Source of the DNA: Spiroplasma floricola 23-6 | GTDB taxonomy: Bacteria; Bacillota_I; Bacilli_A; Mycoplasmatales; Mycoplasmataceae | Direction of reading: 5' to 3' | Assembly: GCF_002813555.1 (NCBI RefSeq) | Contig: NZ_CP025057.1 | Span: 434,001 to 498,000, forward strand | DNA length: 64,000 nucleotides | Part shown: positions 44,366 through 55,886 of the stretch, one piece after another | Position numbering within the stretch: the stretch's first letter is position 1 | Layout: the number at the start of each line of letters is the position of its first letter | Made by a program: the position numbers and the translations under genes | The notes under the pieces: generated by a model | What the model was told of the DNA's origin: nothing | Databases searched by the model: none | What the model saw: the letters and a program-made list of their open reading frames with translations, nothing else

Positions 44366-46060
44366 ATGGACAAAAATAGGGTAGATATTACTGAATTAAG
44401 CAACGAAATATCAGATTCTGTTGATGAAATGTTAAATGATAAAAAAGTAGAATTTCAATCAACAGAAGAAAAAAGAACAATTAATAAATTAGCAAAAGAA
44501 CTTAATAAAGGTAATGCAATTGATGGTGATGTATTACTTAACTTTGAAAATAAGGTAATGTCTCAAAGAGAGCAACAGCTTTTAGTTAAACAATATTTTA
44601 GAACTAAATTTATTAAAGACTTTTTTCAAATTGTTCTTGCTGCATTTCTAATTGCATTAACATTTGACTATTTTATTTCTGTTACTGGTCGAGCAGGACT
44701 ATTTCCAGCGGGAGTAGGAGCAATTGCTCGTTTTTTTGCTACTTTAACTTTTCCAGGTAAAAACCAAGTTGATATGCAATCATCTTTCTATTTCGTTTAC
44801 TATTTAATAATAAACATACCTTTATTTATTTTTGGATATATAAAATTAGGTAAAAAATTTACATTTACAACATTTTTATTTGTAATACTACAAATTGGTT
44901 TTGACCAAATTTTTCAAGCATTACCATATATCAATCCCAAAGAATTTCATTTAATTGTTAACTTTCAATTAATTTCAGGAACACCAGGAGCATGAAATAC
45001 TGGTATATGACTATTTATTTTTGGTTCATTAGGGGGTATCTTATTAGGTTTTTCATATTCAATTGTCTATAAAATTGGTTCTTCAACAGGAGGATTAGAT
45101 TTTTTAACAGTTTATTTATCAAATAAAAGTAATAAACCATTAGGATCACTGAATAGAAAAGTGAATTTAATTATTTTGGCATGTGTTATTGTTTTAAATA
45201 CAATTATTATTCCTCTAGAATTAATTAATTCAGATATTAAAATCGATGTTTTACAAAATGGTGATTATATTAATAATCAGAAATTAATAGAATCAATGTG
45301 AGAATATGCTATGAAAAATGGCGCTATTGTAGGGGATGGAAATAGTTTACAATGAAATCCTGTTTTTGCATCTTGATTCGGTCTTTCTGGTACACCTAGT
45401 GAATATTTAAACTCATTGCCCTCAGAGTTTACAAAAGATCAATATAATTATTTAGTTGAATTTGTATGTAAAAATGGATATGGAAATGATTTAACAAATA
45501 TTGATAAAGGATTAGTTGCAAAAATTAAAATATTATTTGTATTCGGACCATCATTGTTTGCATCATTTACTCTTGTAATGTGTGCTGGAATGTCAACAAA
45601 TTACTTCTATCCAAAATATACAGTAAGAACTTATATGATTACAACAAATATGCCAAAAGAAATTAATAAGATGCTATTAGAAAATGGTTTTCAAAATGAC
45701 ATTTTAACTTGAGATAGTATAAACAGAATTAATGGAAACTATTTACACAGAAGTGTAATTATGGCTGCTATGTCAGTCATGGATTGAGATAAAATTGAAA
45801 GAGAAGTCTTTATGGCAGATCCGCATGCAAAAGTTAATGCAATTAATACCAAATCCATTAAAGGTTTGTTTAACTATGAAATTAAAAAGAATGATGATAG
45901 AGATATTATTAGAACAAAGATTGAAACTGATGAGCTTGAAAAAGAAAAAATTAGACAGATAGCTATTGTTAGAGCACATAAAGAAAACGAAAAACTAACT
46001 AAGAAAAATCAAAAACGAAAAACTAAAGAAAAAAAACCTGATATAGAAAAAGAAGAATAA
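44366..46060 (+). CDS. YitT-like (DUF161/DUF2179) membrane protein
   Basis: 564 residues, longer than the usual about 280 of YitT. A charged N-terminus of about 85 residues precedes about six membrane segments. FFQIVLAAFLIALTFDYF, YKIGSSTGGLDFLTVYLS (the family's G-S-T-G-G-x-D motif) and FVILQIGFDQ identify the family. After an extracytoplasmic insert and a further helix, a DUF2179-like C-terminal domain (YTVRTYMITTNMPKEI) and a Lys/Glu tail follow. The function of YitT proteins is not established. Confidence 0.82.
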
Positions 46061-46143
46061 AATTTATTTTTTTTAAATAATCTAGTAAATTTAGTTAATT
46101 TATTAAAATTTTTGTTTATAATTATGAGAGTAGTGGTGATTTA

Positions 46144-46419
46144 ATGAACGATATTTATTTAAGAAATATTATTTATAAAATGTTAGATTTCAAACTAACT
46201 GAAATAAGGAAAGAATATAAGAATATTAGTTTTAATGATTTGTTCTCTTACCTAAGAGAGGTAATATTTAAAAATAATAAAATAGCAGATTTGAATGATT
46301 TATCCTTTTTTATTATGAATATTAAAGTTAATAAAATATTTGAGTATTTAAATATTAGTGCAATATTAGATCAAAGTAGTTCAATTGAAATGGATTTAAA
46401 AAGTATTTTAGAAAGATAG
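46144..46419 (+). CDS. ComN-like post-transcriptional regulator (small protein)
   Basis: 91 residues. Size, helical composition (IYKMLDFKLTEIRKEY, LFSYLREVIF) and position directly before secDF match ComN/YrzD of Bacillus, a small post-transcriptional regulator family. Similarity is by context and pattern, not a firm motif. Its TAG stop shares the G with the secDF GTG start, so translation is coupled. Confidence 0.6.
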   Translation: MNDIYLRNIIYKMLDFKLTEIRKEYKNISFNDLFSYLREVIFKNNKIADLNDLSFFIMNIKVNKIFEYLNISAILDQSSSIEMDLKSILER

Positions 46420-49400
46420 TGATTAAGTTGAATATCAACGAAAAAAATATAAGGAAAAAACAAAAGAAACCTATTCTTAAAAGTTTTGCTATATTATTGA
46501 TAGTCTGTTCATTGATTTTAGGGATAGTATTTTCTACTTGAAAATTTTCAGAAAATATTAGATTAGGATCGGATTTCAAAGGTTACTATTCAGCACTTGT
46601 TTCAGTGGATAATCTAAATGAAGAAAATAATAATAATGGTCAACCAAATGGAAATTCAACAGAAGGTGCAAAAGCTTTAAATCAACGTTTAAATCCAATG
46701 GGAAATAATCAAATAATAATAGAAAAAGCTGGTAATAATTTCTTAAAAGTTTTATCACCAGTTGATGCATATCAAAATGAAACAGTATTTAGAAACCAAA
46801 TACAAAAAAATGGTGGAATTGTTTTATTAGATGCTAAAAATTATTCTGATTTACAAATAACAACTAATAATAACAAAATTGAAAGAAAAGGTATTAACGA
46901 ATTCTTTACAGGAGCAAAAGCAACTTCTATTACAGCTTCAAATCAAAAGCATCCAGCAATTTCATATAAATTAAATGGAGATGCTTTTAAAAGTTTATTA
47001 CCTAGCAGTTCAGCTGAACAGCAAACAACATATGCAGATGATAAAGCATTAAATTTATTTATTCTTTTAGACGCAGATGGTTTTTACAATGATATTAGAA
47101 ACTATTACAATTTAATTAAAGGAACAGCACAACAAAGAATTGAAGAATTTTTTAGAGTTGTAGTTCAACCTTTAAGAGAAATTTACAATAATAGTAGTAC
47201 AAGTGCAGAAGTTAAACAAATACTTTTCGATTTATTTTATGGTAATTGAGATGTTAAAACTTCATCAGGAGTTTCATATAAACGTTCTGGATCACTTATA
47301 GAAACAAAAGAACCAAGTTTAGCAACAGCAACAGCATTTACTGAAATAGTTGGATCATTTAAATACTTATCTGAAACTTCAAAATATGTATATGATTCAA
47401 ATGCTGTTACAAAGGATTTTGAAAATGATGGAAGATATTCAAAAAATGTAAGTCTTTGAAGTCAAAGTGGTATATTAACTGACAGTAATATGAAAGTTAA
47501 TGAAATATTTGCAAAAATAAATCCAACTTTAATTCAATATGTTGGTACAAATGGGCAATCTTTTAATGAAGTATATTGAAATAACTTAAGAACAAATTAC
47601 TTTTTATTCACTGGTCCAGTAACTGAATCTAAATCAACTACAGCTGGTGGAGGATATATTGAAGGTGATAACTTAATTACAACTGTTGACAGTTATGCAA
47701 AATCTGAAATTGGAGCATCATTATTTAACGCAGCTGGTAAGGGATTTGTATTTACAGTTAACTCTATTGCTACATTAGATGGAACAGTTACAACTATAAT
47801 GCTTTGAGCAGGTTTAACTTTCTTGCTGATAATTGCATTATGCTTAATTATATATATGGGATTTTTCTATAGACTTTTAGGATTATTTGCAATGATAATC
47901 ACATTAGCAATAATAGGAATGACATTATTATCATTAAGTTGATTTAATTTAACTGTTGGACCTGAAACAATTATATCTGCATTTATTCTTATAGCATTGA
48001 ATATTGAAATATTCTCTACGTTATTTGAGAACATGAAAGAGAGTTATTATTTAAAGCAAAGAGGTTTAAAAACAAGTTTCAATATTTCTATTAAAGAAAA
48101 TATAGGTTTAGCAGCTGATTTAGTTATTGCACTGTTAATTCCTTCAATGTGTATGTTCTGAATTACATCAAATGCAATAAGGTCAATGGCTATTATGCTT
48201 GCTATGGGTTCTTTCTTCACAGTTTTATTTACTATTTTGATTAGTGTAATTCTATTTAAATTAATTTTAAATTCTCCATGGTTTACTAATAAATCTAATT
48301 TATTTGCTTTAAATACAGACTTTGCAAATCAAGGAAAATTTCTTCTAAATTACAAAATTAGAAGAGTTGAAAATAAAATTAAAAAATTAGAATCAAAAGA
48401 ATCAAAAAATGAAATATTAATTAACTCTTTAAAAGATAAATTAAAACAATTAAATGAAAAATTAACTTTAATTAAAGAAAAAGAAATTTCAAAAACTGAT
48501 AAGAGACAGTTATTAGCAAAAGAAAAATTAAATAAAAAAGTTGATAAATTAAAATCTAAGATATCAACTTTAGATGAAAATAAAAAAGCTAAAAAAATTC
48601 AAAAACTGAATTTTAAAATCAATGAATTAATCTTTATTAGAGATGATAAAACTCAAAGTATAATTGAAGAAGAAGGGCAAATCATAACAAGTACAAATGA
48701 AAAACTAAAAATTAAAACTGTTGAAAGAAACATTAAAAATGGAGCAAAAATGATTTCACTATTTGGTGTATTTATATTGGCTCTTTCAATCGGATTTGGT
48801 TTCTTATTTGGTTTACGTTTTGATCATACATTTGGAGGAAGAACTGACTATACATTATGAGGAGATAATATTCAAACTGCTTATTATGGAATGGTAGATC
48901 AAACTTTTGAAGATCAAGATCCTAAAACAAAGGAACTTGAAGAAAAAAGAAATAAACTTAAAACTGAATATGAAGAATATGAAAAAACTCATAGTTCTAG
49001 TGAGCAATTATCAGCAGTTCGTCTTAAACAAGCAGAAGTTGTATCAGAATATTGAAATTTTGTATACTCAAAAACTTACTATGTTAATTATCTTTCAAAT
49101 AGTTTAAATTCATCTAAACTTTACAAAAACCATAATTATTCAGTTTCTTATGGATCTCAATTTGTATATAATGGATCTTCAACTAATCAAAATTGAATTA
49201 CTTTAACTGTTTATACACAAAATTTAAAACAATCTGCAATTATTAAGAAATTGTTTAATATTTGAGGTATTGATAAACAACAAAATATAACTGAAACTAA
49301 TGGATTTATTACAAAAGCAATTAAACCAGCTACAATGTTATGAACATTAAAACAAATTGCCATAACAGTTGCTGTGATAATTCTAGCTTTAATAATTTAT

Positions 49401-50168
49401 ATTTTAATTAGATTTAAATGAACATACTATATTGCTATGATAGTAGCAATAATAGTTGCTCCAGTTATATCTGTTTCTCTAATAACTGCTCTACAAATTC
49501 CATTAGGAAATGCTTCAATTATTGCAATTGTAAGTAGTTTATTATTTACAATCATATCGCTATTTATGATTTTTGGAAAATCAAGATCGTTAATCTCATC
49601 AAAAAATGAAAAATCACTAATTGATTTCTTTAATAAAGAAATAGAAATTGTTTATGATACAAAAACATTTAAAAAACAAATGAATGATGAATTATTCAAT
49701 CTTAAAAATGAAATGAGATTAAATATAAAAACAAATAGCTTGTCTAAAGAAGAGAAGAAAAAACTAAAATTGGAATTTAAAGAAATAAAACACAATAAAA
49801 AAATAGAATTTAAGAAAATTAAAAAAGAAAATAAAATAAAAATAAATAGAGTTGGTAAACAAAACAACTACTTATCTGAAGTATTAGTAAAATCATTTAA
49901 ATTTGGACTTGTAAGATGTTCATTATTAATTGCTCTTTACTCATTAGTTGGAATTGTAATATTAGCTACTATGCCAACAATATTATCATTTGGTCTAGCA
50001 ATTATTATTGGAACTGTTGTTACAAGTTTAGTTGTATTATTTATATCACTTCCACTTTGAGTAATCTTTGAACAAATAAGAATTAGAAATAAACTTGCAA
50101 GAAAACGTTTTATTAATGGATTATATGTTTCAAATGAAGAACAAATTATAGAAGGAATAAATGATTAA
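46419..50168 (+). CDS. secDF: SecDF protein-export membrane protein with two charged insertions
   Basis: 1249 residues from GTG 46419, whose G is the last base of the preceding TAG. It fuses SecD and SecF, each with one early and a block of five late membrane helices (SecD helices near residues 15-35 and 450-620; SecF near 780-800 and 970-1200). Fused Bacillus SecDF is about 740 residues; the excess includes Lys/Glu coiled-coil insertions at about 620-775 (between the halves) and about 1055-1155 (within SecF helices, cytoplasmic side). It uses ion motive force to assist Sec export. The large extracytoplasmic regions are divergent but the FKGYYSA and RFDHTFGGRTDYTLW signatures are kept. Confidence 0.92.
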
Positions 50169-50185
50169 TAAGAGGACAAAAAAAT

Positions 50186-50698
50186 ATGGACTTAAAAAAA
50201 TATATTTGAGATGTTGAGGACTTTCCAATTAAAGGAGTTACTTTTAAAGATATAACACCTTTATTAAATGACAAAGATGCTTTTAAATATACAATTGATA
50301 AAATGGTTGAATATGTAAAAGAAAAAAAAGCAAATGTTATTGTTGCTCCTGAAGCTAGAGGTTTCTTATTTGCTTCTGCAGTTGCTTACGCAGCAAATTG
50401 TAGATTTGTATTAGTAAGAAAACCTGGTAAACTTCCAAGAGAAGTTAAAGACATTGAATATGAATTAGAATATGGAAAAGAACATATTCAAATGCATATT
50501 GGAGATTTGAAATCAACTGATAATGTTGTTATTGTTGATGATGTTTTAGCAACAGGGGGAACAATGAAAGCCATTGTTGATCTTATTGAACAAGAAAAAG
50601 CAAAAATTAACGGAATTGTTTTTTTAGCAGATTTGTCATTCTTACATGATCCTGAATTGTTTACAAATTTTGATTCAAAAAGTCTAATAACTTATTAA
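50186..50698 (+). CDS. apt: Adenine phosphoribosyltransferase
   Basis: 170 residues. PRPP-binding VVIVDDVLATGGTM and FKDITPLL, APEARGFLF and RKPGKLPRE are all diagnostic. It salvages adenine to AMP, essential in an organism lacking purine synthesis. It follows secDF by 17 bp with AGAGGAC. A strong hairpin follows it. Confidence 0.97.
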
Positions 50699-50701
50699 TG
50701 A

Positions 50702-50719
50702 AATAATAATAATAATAAT
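50702..50719 (+). repeat. AAT trinucleotide repeat
   Basis: Six consecutive AAT units immediately after the apt stop. Short microsatellites such as this can vary in length in mollicutes; here it lies outside coding sequence. Confidence 0.7.
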
Positions 50720-50724
50720 TTAGT

Positions 50725-50758
50725 AAAATTTCCTAAATAAAATTAGGAAATTTTTTAT
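50725..50758 (+). terminator. Terminator after apt
   Basis: AAAATTTCCTAA (50725-50736) pairs with TTAGGAAATTTT (50743-50754), followed by T-rich sequence. Confidence 0.85.
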
Positions 50759-50871
50759 TTTACTAAGTAAATATTTTTAAGAGATTTAAAAACCTGGCTA
50801 TAAATTAGAAATCTGTAGTTAATTTATATATAATATTAATATTGTTATCAAAGATAAAAGAGGAATACATT

Positions 50872-53193
50872 ATGCATGGACAATCAACATCACAAGAGCA
50901 AGAATTTAATTATGTAGAATGTATAGAAGTTGATGTACTTGTTGCAGAAATGAAAAAATATATTAAAAATAATAAATTAATTGAAGAAGTAAAAAAAGCA
51001 TATTATTATGCAGAAGATAAACACAAAGATCAAAAAAGAAAAAATGGAAATCCCTTTATAATTCACCCACTTTCAACAGCGTATTACTTAGCACAATGAA
51101 GAATGGGACCAAAAACAATTATTGCAGGACTTTTGCACGATGTTGTTGAAGACACTCCTGTAACATTTTCAGAAATAGAAGATATTTATGGTGTAGAAGT
51201 TGCAGATATAGTTGAAGCTGTAACTAAAGTAAGTTACTTTACAAAAGAAAATCGTGAACAAATGAAAGCTAATTATTTAAGAAAGCTTTTCTTATCAATG
51301 ATTAGAGATATTAGAGTTATTATTGTTAAAATAGCTGATCGTATGCACAATTTATTAACTTTACAATATATGACTCCTGAAAAGCAAAAAATAATTGCAA
51401 AAGAAACTTTAGAAATTTATTCAACAATAGCTCATAGAATTGGTATGAAAACTGCCAAAAATATATTAGAGGATTACTCTTTTGAATACTTAAATCCTAA
51501 GGAATATAAAAGAATTAAAAATCTTTTAGAAGAAGATAAAAATTCTAGAAAAGAGTTAATACAAGAAATAATAGTGGAAATTAATAAAAAGCTTAAGTCA
51601 GAGGGAATCAAAAATGCTCAAGTTTTTGGTAGATCAAAGACAATTTATTCAATTTATAGAAAATTGACTCATTTTGGTAAATCATTTAGTGATATAAACG
51701 ATATTTTAGCTATAAGAATCATAACTGAAAAGCAAGATGATTGTTATAGAATTTTAGGGTGATTACATCAATTATTTACACCTTTATCTGGAAGATTTAA
51801 AGATTATATTGCAACTCCAAAAAATAATTTATATCAATCATTGCACTCAACATTGTCAAGTAAAGATGGTGTTATTTTTGAATGTCAAATTAGAACCAGA
51901 GAAATGGATGATGTAGCAGAAAATGGAGCTGCTGCTCATTGAAAATATAAAGAGGGAGAAAAAACAATTGATATTGCAGAAAAGCAAAAAGAAATTGATC
52001 AAAAAGTTGATATGTTTACAAGATTAATGAATCTTGAAAAACTTGCAAGTGAAAATTTGGAAATAAATTATAATGAAGAGTCACAAAAAATTGATTTAAG
52101 TGGAGAAGTTATAGAAGAAACATTTAAATCTGACTATTTAGCTCCTATGATTTATATTTTGACTCCAGATGGAAGTGTTATTAACTTACCATTTGGCTCA
52201 ACAGTTTTAGACTTTGCCTATAAAATTCATACAGAAGTTGGTAATAAAACTGTAGGTGCTAAAATTAATGGGGTATTTTCTCCTTATAACACAACACTAA
52301 ACTCTGGTGAAATGGTTGAGATTCAAACCTCAAAAGATACGTATCCTCATGAAAAATGATTGCGTTTTGTTCGTACTTCAACAGCTCGAAGAGCAATTGA
52401 AGATTTCTTAAATGAACAAAAAGAAAAAGAAGCTGAAAAAGAAAAAATAACAAATCAAAAAATAATTAGAAATACTAAAAGAGAAATTGACAGATATATT
52501 ATTGCAAACAATTTAAAATGAAATGTTAATTCTATTGAAGAAATTCAAAAAAAACTTAGTGTTCTTGATTATAAAAATATTGATGAGTTTTTATTATCTG
52601 TAGGTAATGGAGATTTTTCAATTCCTGAAGCAGTTGAAATAGTTTATGTATCAAAACAAGATTTAAAAGACATTAAACTAATTAATGATATGAAAACTAG
52701 AAAATATAAATCTACAAGAGGAAGAGATGATTTAAGAATAAATGGAATCGAAAAAGTTAGTTGTTCTCTTGCTCAGTGCTGTTATCCAATTCCAGTTGAA
52801 CCAGTTACTAGTTTTATGTCAAAAACAAAAGGTATTCAAGTACACAGAAGCGAATGTTTAAATATAACAAATATTAAGAAAATTAAGAATTTACTTAAAA
52901 CTGAATGAATTCAAAGTAAAACTGAAAATAAACAATATAGTGCAAAAATTAGAATGACTGCATATGATAGGCCTGGAATTCTACTTGATATAGTCTCTGT
53001 TTTTGCAGCTCAAAGAGCTAACTTAACAGAAATAAAAATTATATCTCAAGAAGATGATTACACTGGTAAAGGAAGTATGATTATAACTATCAGTGATTTA
53101 GATCAATTAAATATCATTTTAAAAACTCTTTCAGAAGTTCCTGGAATGATTGGAGTCACAAGAGCAACATCTTCTGAAAATCCTATATCTTAA
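50872..53193 (+). CDS. Bifunctional (p)ppGpp synthetase/hydrolase (RSH)
   Basis: 773 residues. Hydrolase HD domain with LLHDVVEDT (H89-D90) and IVKIADRMHNLLTL; synthetase with GRSKTIYSIYRKL (about 253), RFKDYIATPKNNLYQSLHSTL and EIQTRE-like ECQIRTREMD; TGS (LTPDGSVINLPFGSTVLDFAY); a Cys-His zinc region (AQCCYPIP ... GIQVHRSEC); and a C-terminal ACT domain. Both catalytic halves look intact, so it should make and destroy (p)ppGpp. ATG 50872 follows AGAGGAA. Next to apt, as in many Firmicutes, linking purine status to the stringent response. Confidence 0.95.
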
Positions 53194-53218
53194 AAAGTGT
53201 TTTAATGCACTTTTTTAA
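53192..53218 (+). terminator. Terminator after rsh
   Basis: AAAAAGTG (53192-53199) pairs with CACTTTTT (53208-53215), then T. Confidence 0.75.
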
Positions 53219-53242
53219 TTATAGTTTTAGTATTTTCAAATA

Positions 53243-53271
53243 TTGCTCTTAAAGATAAATTATGTTATACT
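53243..53271 (+). promoter_or_regulatory. Promoter of the gene at 53308
   Basis: TTGCTC (53243-53248), 17-bp spacer, TATACT (53266-53271) preceded by TG (extended -10). Confidence 0.6.
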
Positions 53272-53307
53272 ATAATTAATATTTATTCTTTAATGCGAGG
53301 TGTACTA

Positions 53308-54117
53308 ATGAAAAAAGAAATGATTAATTTATCAATTACAGAATTTGTTCAAGCTAACTTAGATTTTAGTATTGCTTCAAACAGAAAAGAATCTGAGTTC
53401 GATTTTAATTACACTAGATGAAAAACAATGATATTTTCAAGTCAAAAATTAAAATTTATTTTGAAATATACTCAATCTGTTTTACAATGAATTAGTAAAG
53501 TTGTTGATGTACAAAACTTTACTGTTTCAATTGATACAACAACAGTTGATAGATTTAATTTCTCTATTTATGAATTTGACAATCATATATTTAATTGTTC
53601 AATGTTTACAAATTTTTACTTGATTCCAGAAGGTGATTGATCAAGTAAAGTATTTGAAATGCACTTTTCAAAGTTTGACTTAAAAAATGGGGAATTACAG
53701 CATGAAGAGGAAACTAACTTTTGAAAAGGCGAAGATGGTTTTGAAAAATTTGTAAATATGCTTTATGCAATTATTAAAGAACCTTATAAATTTGAGAAAG
53801 TATCTCCAATTCAATGACAAATTGACTTTAAAGATAAAAAAATATCAAGTTCTCAAATAAGAATGCAACTTGATTCTTTAGTTAATAAGGGTGTAAGACC
53901 TGAAGATCCATATTTGACAATAGAACAAGCTATGAAAATTGAAAATGGGGCAAACCCAGATATTGTTGCAAGAGAAGCTAAAAAAGAAAGTGAATCTAAA
54001 AAAGTTATTAATCCTATTTGAGAAGAAGGAATTCAACAAGAATTAAAGTATAAAGATTTAAATTATGCAATGGCTAAATCAAGAGGAATTAGTATTGATA
54101 AAAAGAAAAGAAAATAA
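53308..54117 (+). CDS. Conserved hypothetical protein
   Basis: 269 residues, hidden in standard-code translation because it holds many UGA(Trp) codons. ATG after CGAGGTG. It has a mixed alpha/beta first two-thirds (TVSIDTTTVDRFNFSIYEFD, FEMHFSKFDLKNGELQ) and a basic, charged C-terminal third. No signal peptide, membrane segment or recognised motif. Flanked by its own promoter and weak terminator, so probably monocistronic. Confidence 0.8.
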
Positions 54118-54127
54118 TAAGTAAAGG

Positions 54128-54151
54128 AAAGTTTTTAGGAACTTTTTTTAT
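54128..54151 (+). terminator. Weak terminator
   Basis: AAAGTT (54128-54133) pairs with AACTTT (54140-54145), followed by T-rich sequence. Confidence 0.5.
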
Positions 54152-54164
54152 TTTATTTTTAAAT

Positions 54165-54208
54165 TTTTGGTTGTTTTTGGTTGTTTTTTATCATTTTTGG
54201 AATATTAT
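54165..54208 (+). promoter_or_regulatory. Fructose operon promoter with tandem 10-bp repeat
   Basis: TTTTTGGTTG occurs twice in tandem at 54165-54184 and a related TTTTTGG recurs near 54194. The repeat reaches TTGTTT (54181-54186), a -35 candidate 16 bp from TATTAT (54203-54208). A likely binding site for the FruR regulator encoded next (inference). Confidence 0.5.
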
Positions 54209-54225
54209 ATTAAAGAGGTGAAAGA

Positions 54226-54930
54226 GTGATTAGAGAAGAAAGAATGCAACTAATTTTAGATTATGTAAATAAGCAAGATTATTGTACTAATGAACAAATA
54301 TCAAAGCATTTAAACATTCCATTCACCACTCTAAGAAGAGATCTCACTGATCTGCACAATGAATCTAAGTTAAAAAGAGTTCATGGAGGAGCAAAGACTA
54401 TTAGAGAAAAGTCAATATTAGAAGCTGTTTTGGATGAAAAATTGCTAGCTAATGTTGAAGCCAAAAAAATTATAGCGAAAAAAGCATTAGCTTGTATCAA
54501 ACCATTTGAAACTATATTTTTAGATGCGGGTTCAACAACATTTTTCTTAGCAGAGATAATTAAACCAGAATTTAATAATAAAATTTATACAAATTCAATT
54601 ATCAATGCTCAAATTTTAGCAAAAAATGGTGTTAAAGATATAAACCTATTGCCAGGAAAATTAAAAATATCTACTGTAGCAATTTGTGGAGTTGAAACAA
54701 TTTCAGCTTTATCAAAATATAATTTTGATTTAGCATTTTTGGGAATAAATGCAGTGGATAAGGAATTTAATTTTTTCACAACAGATGAAGATGAAGCACA
54801 AGTTAAGAGAATAGCCATTAAAAATTCTCAATTTGCATTTGGTTTAGCAGACAAGTCAAAAAACAACTCTAAATCACTTGTTAAATTTAGTGATAAATCA
54901 CAAATAGCACTTATCAATGAAGAGGTATAA
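54226..54930 (+). CDS. fruR: DeoR-family regulator of the fructose operon
   Basis: 234 residues from GTG 54226 after GAGGTGA. DeoR HTH (EERMQLILDYVNKQDYCTNEQIS ... TLRRDL, then RVHGGAK) and the DeoR effector domain with FLDAGSTTFFLAE and TTDEDEAQVKR. It precedes fruK and fruA in the usual fruRKA order, so it probably represses them until fructose-1-phosphate is present. Confidence 0.9.
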   Translation: MIREERMQLILDYVNKQDYCTNEQISKHLNIPFTTLRRDLTDLHNESKLKRVHGGAKTIREKSILEAVLDEKLLANVEAKKIIAKKALACIKPFETIFLDAGSTTFFLAEIIKPEFNNKIYTNSIINAQILAKNGVKDINLLPGKLKISTVAICGVETISALSKYNFDLAFLGINAVDKEFNFFTTDEDEAQVKRIAIKNSQFAFGLADKSKNNSKSLVKFSDKSQIALINEEV

Positions 54931-54936
54931 AAAATT

Positions 54937-55875
54937 ATGATATATACATTGACATTAAACCCAGCAATAGATCATATTGTATTGGCCAATAAAAAAATAG
55001 AACTTGGTGTAACAAATTACTATAATGATGAATATAAAGTTGTTGGTGGTAAAGGCATTAATGCAGGAATTATTTTAAAAAATTTAACTGCAGATGTTCA
55101 AGCAATTGGTATTATGGGTGAAGAAAATAAGGAAATATTTTTAAATAAATTTAAAGAAATTAATTTAAATAACAATTTTTTTCTAAATTCAGGTTCAACA
55201 AGAGTAAATTATAAAATTAAACATTTAGAATCAAAACAAGAAACTGAATTAAATGGAATGGGGTTTAATACTAAAAAAGAAGTATTAAATCAATTAATCC
55301 AATATTTAGAAAATAGTTTAAAAGAAAACGATATTGTAATGTTAACTGGAAGTGTTGCTATGAGCATTGAAAAAGATATCTATGAGCAAATTGGAAAACT
55401 TGTAAATAAAAAGAAAGCTATATTGATTTGTGATGCAGCAAATGAATTACTAAAAAATGTCTTAAAAGAAAAACCATTTTTAATAAAACCAAATTTAGAA
55501 GAAATTTGCTCGACATTAGGTTTAAAATTTGATGAAAATATAAGTTTTGAAGAAACAAAAGAGTTAATTAAAAAATTAAAAAATTTAGGAGCACAAAATG
55601 TTTTATTAAGTATGGGATCAAAAGGAAGTTTATATTTTGATTCAAACAATGACATTTATAAAGTTGGAATTGCAAAAGGAAAACTTGTTAATTCAGTTGG
55701 AGCAGGAGATAGTATGTTAGCTGGATTTGTATATGGTAAATATAAAAATTTAACTATAGAAAATACACTTCAATATGCTGCAGCAAGTGGAGCTGCTACA
55801 GCTTTTAATGAATGACTTGCTTCAAAACAAGAAATTGAAAATTTAGTATCACAAATTAAAGTAGAAAAATTATAA
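54937..55875 (+). CDS. fruK: 1-phosphofructokinase
   Basis: 312 residues, PfkB fold. TLNPAIDHIV, VVGGKGINAGIILKNL and the catalytic VNSVGAGDSMLAGFVYG are diagnostic. It phosphorylates fructose-1-phosphate, made by FruA, to fructose-1,6-bisphosphate. 6 bp after fruR. The context excludes tagatose or ribose kinases as the better call. Confidence 0.94.
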
Positions 55876-55886
55876 TAGGAGGTCAC

